DNA from: JACVRW01 sp963739095
Lineage (GTDB): Bacteria; Actinomycetota; Thermoleophilia; Solirubrobacterales; Thermoleophilaceae
NCBI GenBank assembly: GCA_963739095.1
Contig: CAVTZF010000030.1
Coordinates: forward strand, 62,001 to 126,000
Direction of reading: 5' to 3'
DNA: 64,000 nucleotides
In this document: positions 1-8,691 of the stretch, in pieces
Layout of the letters: each line of letters begins with the position of its first letter
Numbering within the stretch: position 1 is the stretch's first letter
Program-made: the position numbers and the translations under genes
Notes under the pieces: model-generated
Told to the model about the DNA's origin: nothing
What the model saw: the letters and a program-made list of their open reading frames with translations, nothing else
Databases searched by the model: none

Positions 1-930
1 GAGCCAGTTGAGCAACTCGCCCGCCGTGAACACGCCGCCGTCGAGCGCGAACTCGACCTTGCCGTCTATCCGCCACGCGACCGTGGGAAAGAGTCCCTCG
101 GCGTCGCCGTCCGGGAGCGTCTCGCCCACGTTGGCGAGCACGAACACGCCGGTGCCGTAGGTCGCCTTGACGCGGCCGGGCTCGACGCAGCCCGCGCCGG
201 CAAGCGCCGCCTGCTGGTCGACGACGCGCGCGCGCAGGGGGAGAGGGTGTGGCCAGTCGGGGTGGCGCAGCTCGCCGAGGTCGCCGGCGCTGTCCACCAG
301 CGGGGGCAGGGCGGAGTGCGGCACCCCGAAGACGTCGAGCAGCTGGGCGTCCCAGTCGGGCTCGCCCGGCACCGCGAGCTGCGTTCGCGACGCGGTCGAG
401 AGGTCGGTCGCGTAGCCGGCGCCGAGCATGTCGGTCAGCCAGGCGTCGACGGTGCCGAGCCGCGCGGTGCCCGCCTCCACCGCCGACGCGACGCGCTCGT
501 CGTTCTGCAGCAGCCAGGCGAGCTTGCCCGCCGAGAAGTAGGGATCGAGCGGCAGCCTGCTGCGCTCGCGCACGAGGTCCGCGCGACCGTCGGCGTCGAG
601 CGCGTCGAGCACCTCCTGCGAGCGCTTGTCCTGCCAGGTCACGATCGGCGTGAGCGGGTCGCCGCTCTCGGCGTCCCAGGCGAGCACCGACTCGCCCTGG
701 TGGTCGAGCCCGCAGGCGACGATCTCGCCGTCGGCGTCGCGCAACAGCTCCGCGACCGCGTCCACCACCGCCACCATCACGGCCTCCGGGTCCTGCTCGA
801 CCCAGCCCGAGCGTGGGTGCGTGAGCGGCTTCTCGCGGCGCGCCTCGGCGACCGTTTGGAGGTCCTCGTCGTAGAGCACAGCCTTGACCGCGGACGTCCC
901 CTCGTCGATCCCCAGCAGGAGTTCGCTCAT
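1..930 (-). CDS. FGGY-family carbohydrate kinase, N-terminal part (cut by window edge)
   Basis: ATP-dependent sugar or polyol kinase. From the ATG there are 310 codons without a stop, about two thirds of a usual FGGY kinase of roughly 480-500 residues; the rest lies left of the window. The N-terminus LLGIDEGTSAVKAVLYD is the FGGY phosphate-binding motif. HQGESVLAWD and WQDKRS follow where glycerol and xylulose kinases have NQRE..VWD and W.D.R, and DGGVFTAGELLNWL opens the second domain. The substrate cannot be read from this portion. It is transcribed away from the amine-catabolism block with under 100 bp between the starts, so the two may share control, but a metabolic link is not shown. Confidence 0.85.
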   Translation of the reverse strand, partial: MSELLLGIDEGTSAVKAVLYDEDLQTVAEARREKPLTHPRSGWVEQDPEAVMVAVVDAVAELLRDADGEIVACGLDHQGESVLAWDAESGDPLTPIVTWQDKRSQEVLDALDADGRADLVRERSRLPLDPYFSAGKLAWLLQNDERVASAVEAGTARLGTVDAWLTDMLGAGYATDLSTASRTQLAVPGEPDWDAQLLDVFGVPHSALPPLVDSAGDLGELRHPDWPHPLPLRARVVDQQAALAGAGCVEPGRVKATYGTGVFVLANVGETLPDGDAEGLFPTVAWRIDGKVEFALDGGVFTAGELLNWL

Positions 931-933
931 GTG

Positions 934-962
934 TTGACTCGCACGAAAACCCGGGTTACTGT
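934..962 (+). promoter_or_regulatory. Sigma70-type promoter for the permease operon
   Basis: TTGACT (934-939), a 17-bp spacer and TACTGT (957-962) make a near-consensus housekeeping promoter. Transcription would start near 969, giving a leader of about 60 nt that contains the GGAGGAGG ribosome site before the GTG at 1028. Confidence 0.6.
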
Positions 963-1027
963 CGCGGCGACCGGCATCGGTCGGATCTTCGCACCATTTG
1001 GCTGGGCCAAGAGGAGGAGGTTGCGCC

Positions 1028-2653
1028 GTGGCAACTACCGGAGGCACCGGAGACGTCGAGGGCACCGGTCCGCAGGAGGGCGCGCAGGCTCCCGCCGACG
1101 CGACCGCGACCTCAGATGAGCAGCGGCTGGAGGAGCTGGGCTACAAGCAGGAGCTCTCGCGCGCCTGGTCCGGGTTCACCAACTTCGCGATCTCGTTCAC
1201 GATCATCTCGGTCCTCGCCGGGACGTTCACGACGTTCAGCTTCGCGTGGCAGAACGGCGGGCCGATTGCCGCCTCGATCGGCTGGCCGGTGCTGTGCTTC
1301 TTCGTGCTGATGGTGGCCTACTCGATGGCCGAGCTCACCTCGCGCTACCCCACGGCCGGCGGCCCCTACTGGTGGGCCTACGACCTCGGCGGCAAGGGCT
1401 GGAGCTGGATGACCGGCTGGTTCAACATCGTCGGCCTGGTCGGCATCGTCGCGTCGGTCGGGTACGGCGCCGCGACCTTCCTCAACGCCACGCTCGCGCT
1501 CTACGGGGTCGACATCTTCGGCGTCAACTTCGCCGACAGCGCCCACATCCTGAGCGAGACCTGGCTGCTGTTCTTCCTGATCCTCGTGCTCTACACGGTC
1601 GTGAACATCTTCGCCGACCGCGGCCTCGCCCTTATGAACAACATCTCGGTCGGCTGGCACGTGTTCGGCGTGGCGATCGTCATCGCCCTGCTCGTCTTCG
1701 TGCCGGACGACCACCAGAGCGCGAGCTTCGTCTTCGGTGAGCGGATCAACAACAACGGCTTCTTCGACGGCTCGACCGGCAACTTCGGCTTCTGGTTCTT
1801 CGTGCTGCCGACCGGCTTCCTGCTCGCGATGTACACGCAGACGGGCTACGACGCATCGGCCCACACCGCCGAGGAGACGAAGGACGCGTCCATGGCCGCG
1901 GCCCAGGGCGTCTGGCGGTCGGTCTTCTGGTCGGCGGTCATCGGCTGGTTCGTGCTGCTCGCGTTCCTGTTCGCCGCGAACGACGTCGAGGCGATCAACG
2001 ACACTGCCGGTTTCGTCGGCACGATCTTCACCAGCGCCCTTGACAGCTGGGCGGCGAAGATGATCCTCGTCATCGCCACGGTCGGGCAGCTCTTCTGCGG
2101 CGCGGCCGGGCTGACGAGCGCCTCGCGGACGTGGTACGCGTTCTCGCGCGACCGCGGCATGCCCGGCTGGGCGATCTTCCGCAGGGTCAACCGCGAACGG
2201 GTGCCGTTCAACGCGGTGATGGGGGTCTCGTTCTTCTCGCTCGTGATCGCCATCCCGGCCCTGTTCGGCAAGAACAACATCCCGTTCGCGTTCTTCGCGC
2301 TGACGGGGATCTGCACGGTCGGCCTGTACCTCGCCTACATCATCCCCGTGTTCCTCCGGCTGCGGCACGGCGACCGGTTCGAGACGGGCCCCTGGAACCT
2401 CGGGCGGCGCTACAAGCTCGTGAACATCCTCGCGATCATCTTCGTGGTGGTCGTCGTCTACGCGCTCAACCTGCCGTACACGCCCGGCGGGCTGCCCTGG
2501 AACGATGACTTCGACATCAGCCTCGTCAACTACACCCCGCTGGCGATCCTGCTGCCGCTGATCTTCGGCGTCTGGTACCTGATCTCGGCCAAGGATCATT
2601 ACCAAGGGCCCGTGCGGACGCTCGAAGAGGACGAGGTCACAGCGAACCAGTGA
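1028..2653 (+). CDS. APC-superfamily amino acid/polyamine permease
   Basis: Integral membrane importer of amino acids or amines. I chose GTG 1028 because GAGGAGGAGG (1011-1020) sits just upstream; an ATG at 998 is in frame but has no such site. The protein has 541 residues: an acidic N-terminal tail, then about 12 hydrophobic segments. The first region (YKQELSRAWSGFTNFAISF) and the AELTSRYPTAGGPYWWAY stretch are typical of eukaryotic-type GABA/choline/amine permeases (AAT/ACT subgroup). The stop overlaps the start of the glutamine-synthetase-like gene by 4 bp (GTGA), so they are co-translated. With that neighbour and PuuD the likely cargo is an amine to be gamma-glutamylated; the exact substrate is inference. 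Confidence 0.9.
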   Translation: MATTGGTGDVEGTGPQEGAQAPADATATSDEQRLEELGYKQELSRAWSGFTNFAISFTIISVLAGTFTTFSFAWQNGGPIAASIGWPVLCFFVLMVAYSMAELTSRYPTAGGPYWWAYDLGGKGWSWMTGWFNIVGLVGIVASVGYGAATFLNATLALYGVDIFGVNFADSAHILSETWLLFFLILVLYTVVNIFADRGLALMNNISVGWHVFGVAIVIALLVFVPDDHQSASFVFGERINNNGFFDGSTGNFGFWFFVLPTGFLLAMYTQTGYDASAHTAEETKDASMAAAQGVWRSVFWSAVIGWFVLLAFLFAANDVEAINDTAGFVGTIFTSALDSWAAKMILVIATVGQLFCGAAGLTSASRTWYAFSRDRGMPGWAIFRRVNRERVPFNAVMGVSFFSLVIAIPALFGKNNIPFAFFALTGICTVGLYLAYIIPVFLRLRHGDRFETGPWNLGRRYKLVNILAIIFVVVVVYALNLPYTPGGLPWNDDFDISLVNYTPLAILLPLIFGVWYLISAKDHYQGPVRTLEEDEVTANQ

Positions 2654-3978
2654 ACCTCGACGAGCTGAGAAAGGCCGCCGCCGCGGGCGAGGTCGACACG
2701 GTCCTGCTCGTAATCGCCGACATGGAGGGGCGCCTGCAGGGCAAGCGCCTCACCACGTCGCACTTCCTCGACGAGGTCGTCGAGCACAACGCCGAGGGCT
2801 GCAACTACCTGCTGGCCGTCGACGTCGACATGAACACGGTCTCGGGCTACGAGATGTCGAGCTGGGAGCGCGGCTACGGCGACTTCGTCATGAAGCCCGA
2901 CTTCGACACGCTGCGCCGGATCCCGTGGCACGACGGCACCGTCCTGCTGATGGCGGACCTCGCCTGGGAGGACGGATCCGACGTGGTCGCGTCGCCGCGT
3001 CAGATCCTGCGGCGCCAGCTGGCGCGGCTCGCCGAGCGCGGCTGGAGGGCGACGGCCGGGACCGAGCTCGAGTTCATCGTGTTCAACGACAGCTACGAGG
3101 ACGCCTGGAAGAAGGGCTACCGCGACCTCGACCCGGCCAACCTCTACAACGTCGACTACTCGATGCTCGGCACCGCCCGCGTCGAGCCGCTGATCCGCCG
3201 CATCCGCAACTCGATGACGGCCGCCGGGCTGCAGGTCGAGAACTCGAAGGGCGAGTGCAACTTCGGTCAGCACGAGATCAACTTCCGCTACGACGAGGCG
3301 CTCGCCACCGCCGACGCCCACGCGATCTACAAGAACGGCGCCAAGGAGATCGCGGCCCAGGAGGGCATGGCGATCACCTACATGGCGAAGCTCGACGAGC
3401 GCGAGGGCAACTCCTGCCACATCCACTGCTCGCTGCAGCAGGACGGCGGCGGCAACGTCTTCGCGGACGACGAGGCCACCTTCAAGCAGTTCGTCGCGGG
3501 CCAGCTCGCCTGCCTGCAGGACCTGACGCTGTTCTTCGCGCCGCACGTCAACTCGTACAAGCGCTTCGTGCACGGCTCGTTCGCGCCGACGGCGGTCGCC
3601 TGGGGGTACGACAACCGCACCTGCTCGATGCGGGTGGTTGGGCACGGCCAGTCGCAGCGCGTCGAGAACCGGCTGCCGGGCGCTGACGTCAACCCGTATC
3701 TCGCACTGGCGGGGATGATCGCCGCCGGCCTGCACGGAATCGACGAGCAGCTCGAGCTCGAGCCGGCCTTCGAGGGCAACGCCTACGACTCGGACAAGCC
3801 GCGCGTCCCGCACACGCTGTATGCGGCGCGCGACCGCTTCGCCGACTCGGCGGTCGTGCGTGACGCCTTCGGTCAGGAGGTCGTCGACCACTACCTGAAC
3901 CGGGCGCACATCGAGCTCGAGAGCTTCGAGGCCACCGTCACCGACTGGGAGAAGTTCCGAGGCTTCGAGCGCCTGTAG
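2650..3978 (+). CDS. Glutamine-synthetase-family gamma-glutamyl-amine ligase (PuuA-like)
   Basis: ATP-dependent ligase expected to join glutamate to an amine. The 442 residues cover the whole GS fold: beta-grasp N-domain, then the catalytic barrel with GTELEFI, NFGQHEINF, the CHIHCSL metal/ATP strand, HGSFAPTAVAWG, NRTCSMRV and the C-terminal NPYLALAGMIAAG. True nitrogen-assimilating GlnA rarely sits in such a cluster. The neighbours (amine permease upstream, PuuD-type hydrolase overlapping downstream, aldehyde dehydrogenase nearby) argue for the gamma-glutamylpolyamine or gamma-glutamylethanolamine synthetase role. The GTG start overlaps the permease stop and the stop shares one base with the next start. 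Confidence 0.88.
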   Translation: MNLDELRKAAAAGEVDTVLLVIADMEGRLQGKRLTTSHFLDEVVEHNAEGCNYLLAVDVDMNTVSGYEMSSWERGYGDFVMKPDFDTLRRIPWHDGTVLLMADLAWEDGSDVVASPRQILRRQLARLAERGWRATAGTELEFIVFNDSYEDAWKKGYRDLDPANLYNVDYSMLGTARVEPLIRRIRNSMTAAGLQVENSKGECNFGQHEINFRYDEALATADAHAIYKNGAKEIAAQEGMAITYMAKLDEREGNSCHIHCSLQQDGGGNVFADDEATFKQFVAGQLACLQDLTLFFAPHVNSYKRFVHGSFAPTAVAWGYDNRTCSMRVVGHGQSQRVENRLPGADVNPYLALAGMIAAGLHGIDEQLELEPAFEGNAYDSDKPRVPHTLYAARDRFADSAVVRDAFGQEVVDHYLNRAHIELESFEATVTDWEKFRGFERL

Positions 3979-4700
3979 TGGCCGGGCGACCGGTCATCGG
4001 GATCTGCAGCGCGATCGAGACGGCCCGCTGGGGGGCGTGGGAGGCGCGCTGCGACCTGGTCCCGCGCAGCTACACGCTCGCGGTCCAGCGCGCCGGCGGC
4101 CTGGCGCTGCTGCTACCGCCGGACGACGTCGTCGCGGAGGAGCCCGACGACCTGCTCGATCTGCTCGACGGCCTCGTGCTCGCCGGCGGCGCCGACGTCG
4201 ACCCGGGCTCCTACGGCGCGCGCCCGCACTCCGAGACCGGCTCGACCCGACCCGAGCGCGACCGCTTCGAGCTGGCACTCGGCCACCGCGCGCTCGAGCG
4301 CGATCTGCCGCTGCTCGGCATCTGCCGCGGGATGCAGATGCTGAACGTGGCCAGCGGCGGGACGCTCGAGCAGCACCTGCCCGAGCGGCTCGGCAGCGAG
4401 GTGCACCGCCACACGCCGGGCGCCTTCTCGGATCACGCGGTGCGAATCGCCCCGGACTCGCTGACCTCGCGCGTGGTGGGCAGCGACAGCGCGGCGGTCA
4501 TGTCACATCACCACCAGGGCGTCGCCGAGCTCGGCGAAGGCGTCGAGGCGACCGGCTGGTCCGAGGGTGACGACGTGATCGAGGCGATCGAGCTGCCGGA
4601 GCGGCGCTTTGCGGTCGGGGTGCTGTGGCACCCGGAGGAGGACGAGCGCAGCCGGGTTATTGGGGCGCTGGTGGAGGAGGCGCGGGGGCGGCGGCCTTGA
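3978..4700 (+). CDS. Gamma-glutamyl-gamma-aminobutyrate hydrolase family (PuuD-like, peptidase C26)
   Basis: Class-I amidotransferase-fold hydrolase expected to cut the gamma-glutamyl amide at the end of the pathway and release glutamate. 240 residues. PVIGIC opens the protein, LLGICRGMQMLNVASGG carries the nucleophilic cysteine, and GVLWHPEED the catalytic His-Glu. The GTG start shares the last base of the upstream stop (TAGTG), so it is translationally coupled to the ligase. A paralogue lies on the other strand at 5001-5732. Confidence 0.88.
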   Translation: MAGRPVIGICSAIETARWGAWEARCDLVPRSYTLAVQRAGGLALLLPPDDVVAEEPDDLLDLLDGLVLAGGADVDPGSYGARPHSETGSTRPERDRFELALGHRALERDLPLLGICRGMQMLNVASGGTLEQHLPERLGSEVHRHTPGAFSDHAVRIAPDSLTSRVVGSDSAAVMSHHHQGVAELGEGVEATGWSEGDDVIEAIELPERRFAVGVLWHPEEDERSRVIGALVEEARGRRP

Positions 4701-5000
4701 CTCGGTGGATGGTCTCCGGGTCGGTCGCGCGTATTGGCTGGGGAAGGGGGAAGGGATCGAACATCGTTCGGTGGCGGTTCATCGAAACGCCGAACAGTCC
4801 TGACTTGGTGGGCCTATGGGCTACCAAGTCAGGACGTGGACGAAACCTGGGACTCGAGTTGCGCCCCGGCCGATGGAGATTCGGTTGGACCCGCCAAGAA
4901 CCGACGATTGTTCGCGCCAGCTGGGTCGCGGCCACCGTCACCCCGCCTTCCCCAGCCTGACCCGGCCAGCGGAGAACGCGCGGCCGGCTGCTGAGTCGAG
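4701..5000. other. Intergenic stretch between convergent puuD-like genes
   Basis: About 300 bp between two convergent hydrolase genes. Short open frames here lack ribosome sites and family resemblance. The only clear structure is the inverted repeat at 4797-4835. No RNA gene was recognised. Confidence 0.5.
4797..4835. terminator. Perfect 13-bp inverted repeat between convergent genes
   Basis: GTCCTGACTTGGT (4797-4809) is exactly repeated in inverse as ACCAAGTCAGGAC (4823-4835) around a 13-nt loop. The arms are less GC-rich than their surroundings and no T-tract follows. It could terminate both convergent genes, but an operator or mobile-element remnant is not excluded. Confidence 0.45.
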
Positions 5001-5732
5001 CTAGCCCACCGCCGGCTCCGCCGCCCACTCGCGCGCGGCCGCCACGAACGACCTGAACAGCTCGCGCTTCTCGGCCGCCTCCGGGTGCCACTGGACGCCC
5101 AGGACCCAGCCGCCGCCCTCGAGCTCGATCGCCTCCGGGACGCCGTCCGCGGCGCGGCCCGTGACCACGAGCCCGCCGCCGAGGCGGTCGACCGCCTGGT
5201 GGTGGTGGCAGCGGCCCTCGTGGAGCTCCTCCTCGAGCGCCCGCGCGGCCAGCGAGCCCGGCTCGAGCTGGATCTGCTGTTCGTTGCCCTCGAAGGTCCC
5301 GACGATCCGCCGGTGCGGGGTCGTCCCGTCCTCGAGCGCGAGGTGCTGGTTGAGGTTGCCCCCCAGCGCCACGTTCAGGACCTGCATCCCGCGGCAGATG
5401 CCGAGGTAGGGCATGCCGCGCTCGACCGCGGCGCGGGTCAGCGCGATCTCGAAGTCGTCTCGCTCGCGGTAGGTCGCCTCGACGCCCGGCTCGGCCTCCT
5501 CGCCGTAGCTGCGCGGGTCGAGGTCGGCGCCGCCGATCAGGAGCAGTCCGTCGATGCGGTCGAGCAGCCGCTCCGGCGCGCGGGTGTCCACCGGTAGCAG
5601 CACGGCCAGCGCGCCGGTGGACTGGATCGCCTCCACGTAGGTGTCCGCGACGAGGTGAGCGGTCTGATCCCAGAAGGCCCAGCGCGCCCGCTCGCGCACC
5701 GCGCAGATGCCGATGACGGGGTCGCCGCTCAT
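5001..5732 (-). CDS. Second PuuD-like gamma-glutamyl hydrolase (peptidase C26)
   Basis: Paralogue of the hydrolase at 3978-4700, on the opposite strand. From ATG 5732 the protein begins SGDPVIGICAVRERARWAF, matching the start of the paralogue; a longer frame from 5783 adds an implausible basic tail. YLGICRGMQVLNVALGG holds the catalytic cysteine and GVQWHPEAA the His-Glu pair. About 243 residues, full length for the family. It is divergent from the aldehyde dehydrogenase, with 74 bp between starts; a TTGACA at 5743-5748 points toward the dehydrogenase. Two hydrolases may serve different gamma-glutamyl substrates or alternate inducers; that is inference. Confidence 0.87.
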   Translation of the reverse strand: MSGDPVIGICAVRERARWAFWDQTAHLVADTYVEAIQSTGALAVLLPVDTRAPERLLDRIDGLLLIGGADLDPRSYGEEAEPGVEATYRERDDFEIALTRAAVERGMPYLGICRGMQVLNVALGGNLNQHLALEDGTTPHRRIVGTFEGNEQQIQLEPGSLAARALEEELHEGRCHHHQAVDRLGGGLVVTGRAADGVPEAIELEGGGWVLGVQWHPEAAEKRELFRSFVAAAREWAAEPAVG

Positions 5733-5806
5733 CGCGATGACCTTGACACGGGGCGCGCGGCGCTGCAAAGGTCTTGCGGGCAAGCCATTTGGTTGGAGGG
5801 TACCCA

Positions 5807-7186
5807 GTGTCGGTCACCGCCGAGTCGACAGTGCAGGTTCTCGAGCCCGCGACCGAGGAGGTGATGGCCGAGCTTCCGAAGGCCGGCCCCGAGGACGCCG
5901 ATGCCGCGATCGCGCGCGCGAAGTCGGCCTTCCCGGCATGGCGCGCAGTGAGCCCGGGCGACCGCGCGCGGCTCCTCCGGCGGCTCGCTGCTGCGGTCCG
6001 TGAGCGCGCCGACGGGCTCGCCCGGCTCGAGTCCCGCAACGTCGGCAAGCCGATCTCGGATGCCCGCGGCGAGATCGGCATGGTGGCCGACGTCTTCGAG
6101 TACTACGCGGGCGCCCCCGAGCGCCTGCTCGGCTCGAGCATCCCGGTGGACGGCGGCATCGACGTGACCTTCCGCGAGCCGCTCGGCGTTGTGGGGCTGA
6201 TCACGCCCTGGAACTTCCCGCTCGCGATCGCCTCGTGGAAGCTCGGCCCCGCGCTCGCCGCCGGCAACACGGTCGTGCTGAAGCCGGCCGAGCTGACACC
6301 GCTGACGGCCGTCGAGCTCGAGCGGATCGCGCTCGACGCCGGCCTTCCCGATGGAGTCCTGAACGTAGTCGTCGGGCCGGGGCGCACCGTCGGCGAGCGC
6401 ATCACCCAGCATCCCGACGTCGCCAAGGTCGCCTTCACGGGCTCGACCGCCGTCGGCCGCCGCATCCAGGCGCTCGCCGCCGAGACGATCAAGCGCGTCA
6501 CGCTCGAGCTCGGCGGCAAGTCCGCCAACGTGATCTTCGCCGACGCCGACCTCGAGCGCGCTGCGCAGGCGGCGCCGAGCGCGGTCTTCGGCAACGCGGG
6601 GCAGGACTGCTGCGCGCGCTCGCGCATCCTCGTCGAGGCGTCCGCGCTCGACCGCTTCATGGACGCGCTCGAGGAGGCCGTCGAGGCCATCCGCGTCGGC
6701 GACCCGCTCGATGACGAGACCGAGATGGGCCCGCTGATCTCGGCGGATCAGCGCGACACGGTCGCCTCCTACGTGGGCGACGACGCCCCGGTCGCGATCC
6801 GCGGTAGCGCGCCCGAGGGCAAGGGCTTCTGGTTCGCGCCGACCGTGCTCGCGCCGGTGTCGAACGACGACCGCGCCGCGCGCGAGGAGATCTTCGGGCC
6901 GGTCGCCTGCGTGATCCCGTTCCGCGACGAGCGGGAGGCGATCCGGCTCGCCAACGACACGATCTACGGGCTCTCGGGCTCGATCTGGACGCGCGACGGC
7001 GCCAAGGCCCTTCGCGTGGCACGGGCGCTCGACAGCGGCGTGCTGTCGATCAACTCGAACACCTCGGTGCGCGTCTCGACACCGTTCGGCGGCTTCAAGC
7101 AGTCCGGCTTCGGCCGCGAGCTCGGGCCGCATGCGCTCGAGCACTACACCGAGGTCAAGAACGTCTACTACGCGACGGAGGACTGA
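5807..7186 (+). CDS. NAD(P)-dependent aldehyde dehydrogenase (PuuC / aminobutyraldehyde type)
   Basis: Oxidises an aldehyde to the acid, here probably the gamma-glutamylamino-aldehyde or aminoaldehyde of the pathway. Start GTG 5807 is preceded by GGAGGG (5795-5800). 459 residues, slightly short for the 480-500 norm but with every core motif: ITPWNFPLAI, VLKPAELTPL, FTGSTAVGRRI, the ELGGKSANVIF glutamate strand, NAGQDCCARSR with the catalytic cysteine, EEIFGPV, and FGGFKQSGFGRE near the end. Only 2 bp separate it from the SDR gene, so the two form an operon. Confidence 0.9.
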   Translation: MSVTAESTVQVLEPATEEVMAELPKAGPEDADAAIARAKSAFPAWRAVSPGDRARLLRRLAAAVRERADGLARLESRNVGKPISDARGEIGMVADVFEYYAGAPERLLGSSIPVDGGIDVTFREPLGVVGLITPWNFPLAIASWKLGPALAAGNTVVLKPAELTPLTAVELERIALDAGLPDGVLNVVVGPGRTVGERITQHPDVAKVAFTGSTAVGRRIQALAAETIKRVTLELGGKSANVIFADADLERAAQAAPSAVFGNAGQDCCARSRILVEASALDRFMDALEEAVEAIRVGDPLDDETEMGPLISADQRDTVASYVGDDAPVAIRGSAPEGKGFWFAPTVLAPVSNDDRAAREEIFGPVACVIPFRDEREAIRLANDTIYGLSGSIWTRDGAKALRVARALDSGVLSINSNTSVRVSTPFGGFKQSGFGRELGPHALEHYTEVKNVYYATED

Positions 7187-7188
7187 GG

Positions 7189-7935
7189 GTGGCGGGAAGG
7201 CTCGACGGCAAGGTCTGCGTCATCACGGGCACGGCAAGCGGCATCGGCCGCGAGTCGGCCAAGTTGTTCATGTCCGAGGGCGCGCGCGTCGTCGGCGTCG
7301 ACCTGAGTCCCGACGCCACCGGCGATCTCGCCATTCAGGCGGACGTGACGGACGAGGATCAGGTGCGCGCCCTCTATACACGCGTGCGCGAGGAGCTCGG
7401 CCGCATCGACGTCCTCTTCAACAACGCCGGCATCTCGCCCGATGACGACCGCTCGATCCTCGACACGGACTACGAGGCCTGGCGGCGCGTGCAGGACGTC
7501 AACCTCGCCTCCGTGTTCTTCTGCTGCAAGTACGGCATCCCGCATCTGCTCGACGGCGGCGGCGGATCGGTGATCAACACCGCCTCGTTCGTCGCGGTGA
7601 TGGGCGCCGCCGTCTCGCAGATCTCGTACACGGCGTCGAAGGGCGGCGTGCTCGCGATGTCGCGGGAGCTGGGCGTCGAGTTCGCGCGCCAGGGCGTGCG
7701 CGTCAACGCGCTGTGCCCGGGCCCGGTGAACACGCCGCTCCTGCAGGAGCTGTTCGCGAAGGATCCCGCCAAAGCACAGCGCCGCTACGTCCACCTGCCG
7801 CCGGGCCGCTTCGCGGAGCCGCGCGAGATCGCGAACGGCGCCCTCTTCCTCGCGAGCGACGAGTCGACCTACGTCAACGCCACGACCTTCATGGTCGACG
7901 GCGGCCTGTCAGCCGCGTACCTGACGCCGGAGTGA
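7189..7935 (+). CDS. Short-chain dehydrogenase/reductase (SDR)
   Basis: NAD(P)-dependent oxidoreductase of the classical SDR family, 248 residues. TGTASGIGRE is the nucleotide-binding motif, LFNNAGIS the NNAG strand, and the catalytic Ser-Tyr-Lys is seen as NTASF...YTASKGG. The end, ATTFMVDGGLSA, is the usual SDR C-terminus. Start GTG 7189 follows GGAGG around the upstream stop, and its own stop overlaps the next gene by 4 bp. In a Puu-type pathway the amine is normally oxidised by the flavoenzyme PuuB. An SDR here may oxidise an alcohol group of the substrate or act on a product; this is inference. Confidence 0.88.
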   Translation: MAGRLDGKVCVITGTASGIGRESAKLFMSEGARVVGVDLSPDATGDLAIQADVTDEDQVRALYTRVREELGRIDVLFNNAGISPDDDRSILDTDYEAWRRVQDVNLASVFFCCKYGIPHLLDGGGGSVINTASFVAVMGAAVSQISYTASKGGVLAMSRELGVEFARQGVRVNALCPGPVNTPLLQELFAKDPAKAQRRYVHLPPGRFAEPREIANGALFLASDESTYVNATTFMVDGGLSAAYLTPE

Positions 7936-8639
7936 GAGTCCTCTCGATCGTCATCCACGACAATGCCGGCGCGGGCGTGTTCGGAGCGCTGCCCGGTGTC
8001 GAGTTCGTCGAGTGGGTGCCGCCCGAGAACGGCACGGCGCCGGAACTCGACGGGTTCGAGGCCGTGATGGCGTTCGGCGGCTCGATGCACGTCGACCAAG
8101 AGGAGAAGCACCCGTGGTTGCGCGCCGAGAAGGCGCTGCTGCGGGAGGCGCTCGAGCGGGGCACGCCGCTGCTCGGGGTCTGCCTGGGCGCGCAGCTCGT
8201 CGCCGAGGTCGCCGGCGCGCGGCCGCACCGTGCCGCCGCGCCCGAGATCGGCTGGTACCGCGTCGACGTCACCGACGAGGGCCGCGACGATCCCCTGATC
8301 GGCCCGCTCGCGCCCGAGTTCGAGGTGATGCAGTGGCACGCCTACGAGTCACCGCTGCCGGCGGGCGCCACGGCGCTGGCGCGCAACTCGGCCTGCCTGC
8401 AGGCGTTCCGGGTGGCGGACCGGCCGGCGTGGGGACTGCAGTTCCACGCGGAGGTGACGGCTGCCGACGCCGATTCCTGGCTGAACGAGTTCTACGACGA
8501 CTACGACGCGGTGGCCACGGGCCTCGACCCGGATGTGATCAGGGCAGAGACGAAGAAGCGCATCGGCGCGCAGAACGAGCTGGGGCGCGAGCTGGCGGCG
8601 CGGTTCGTGGCCGAGGCGCGAGCGATCGCTCGGCACTGA
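7932..8639 (+). CDS. Class-I glutamine amidotransferase-like protein
   Basis: 235 residues from the GTG overlapping the SDR stop (GTGA). A longer frame exists upstream but lies inside the SDR gene. MAFGGSMHVDQE, LLGVCLGAQLVAE with the nucleophilic cysteine, and GLQFHAEVT with the catalytic histidine-glutamate give a complete amidotransferase triad. It looks like the stand-alone GMP-synthase-like amidotransferases seen in amine-use clusters rather than PuuD, making it a third glutamine/gamma-glutamyl hydrolase fold in this block. Exact substrate unknown. Confidence 0.82.
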   Translation: MRVLSIVIHDNAGAGVFGALPGVEFVEWVPPENGTAPELDGFEAVMAFGGSMHVDQEEKHPWLRAEKALLREALERGTPLLGVCLGAQLVAEVAGARPHRAAAPEIGWYRVDVTDEGRDDPLIGPLAPEFEVMQWHAYESPLPAGATALARNSACLQAFRVADRPAWGLQFHAEVTAADADSWLNEFYDDYDAVATGLDPDVIRAETKKRIGAQNELGRELAARFVAEARAIARH

Positions 8640-8680
8640 TTGAAGAGTTCGTGGGGTGATGGCCCCACGAATCGTTCAAT
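8639..8680. terminator. Bidirectional hairpin terminator
   Basis: Two stacked perfect stems: ATTGAA (8639-8644) with TTCAAT (8675-8680), and TTCGTGGGG (8648-8656) with CCCCACGAA (8663-8671), around a TGATGG loop. It lies between the convergent amidotransferase and membrane-protein genes and can serve both. Confidence 0.75.
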
Positions 8681-8691
8681 GAGTGGGAGGG

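Noticed and set aside
1112..2605. Minus-strand frame of about 500 codons
   Set aside because: Complement of the permease gene, with low-complexity Asp/Arg/Glu content typical of high-GC shadow frames.
4734..5004. Small open frames in the gap between the PuuD paralogues
   Set aside because: No ribosome sites, no recognisable motifs, and they run across the inverted repeat.
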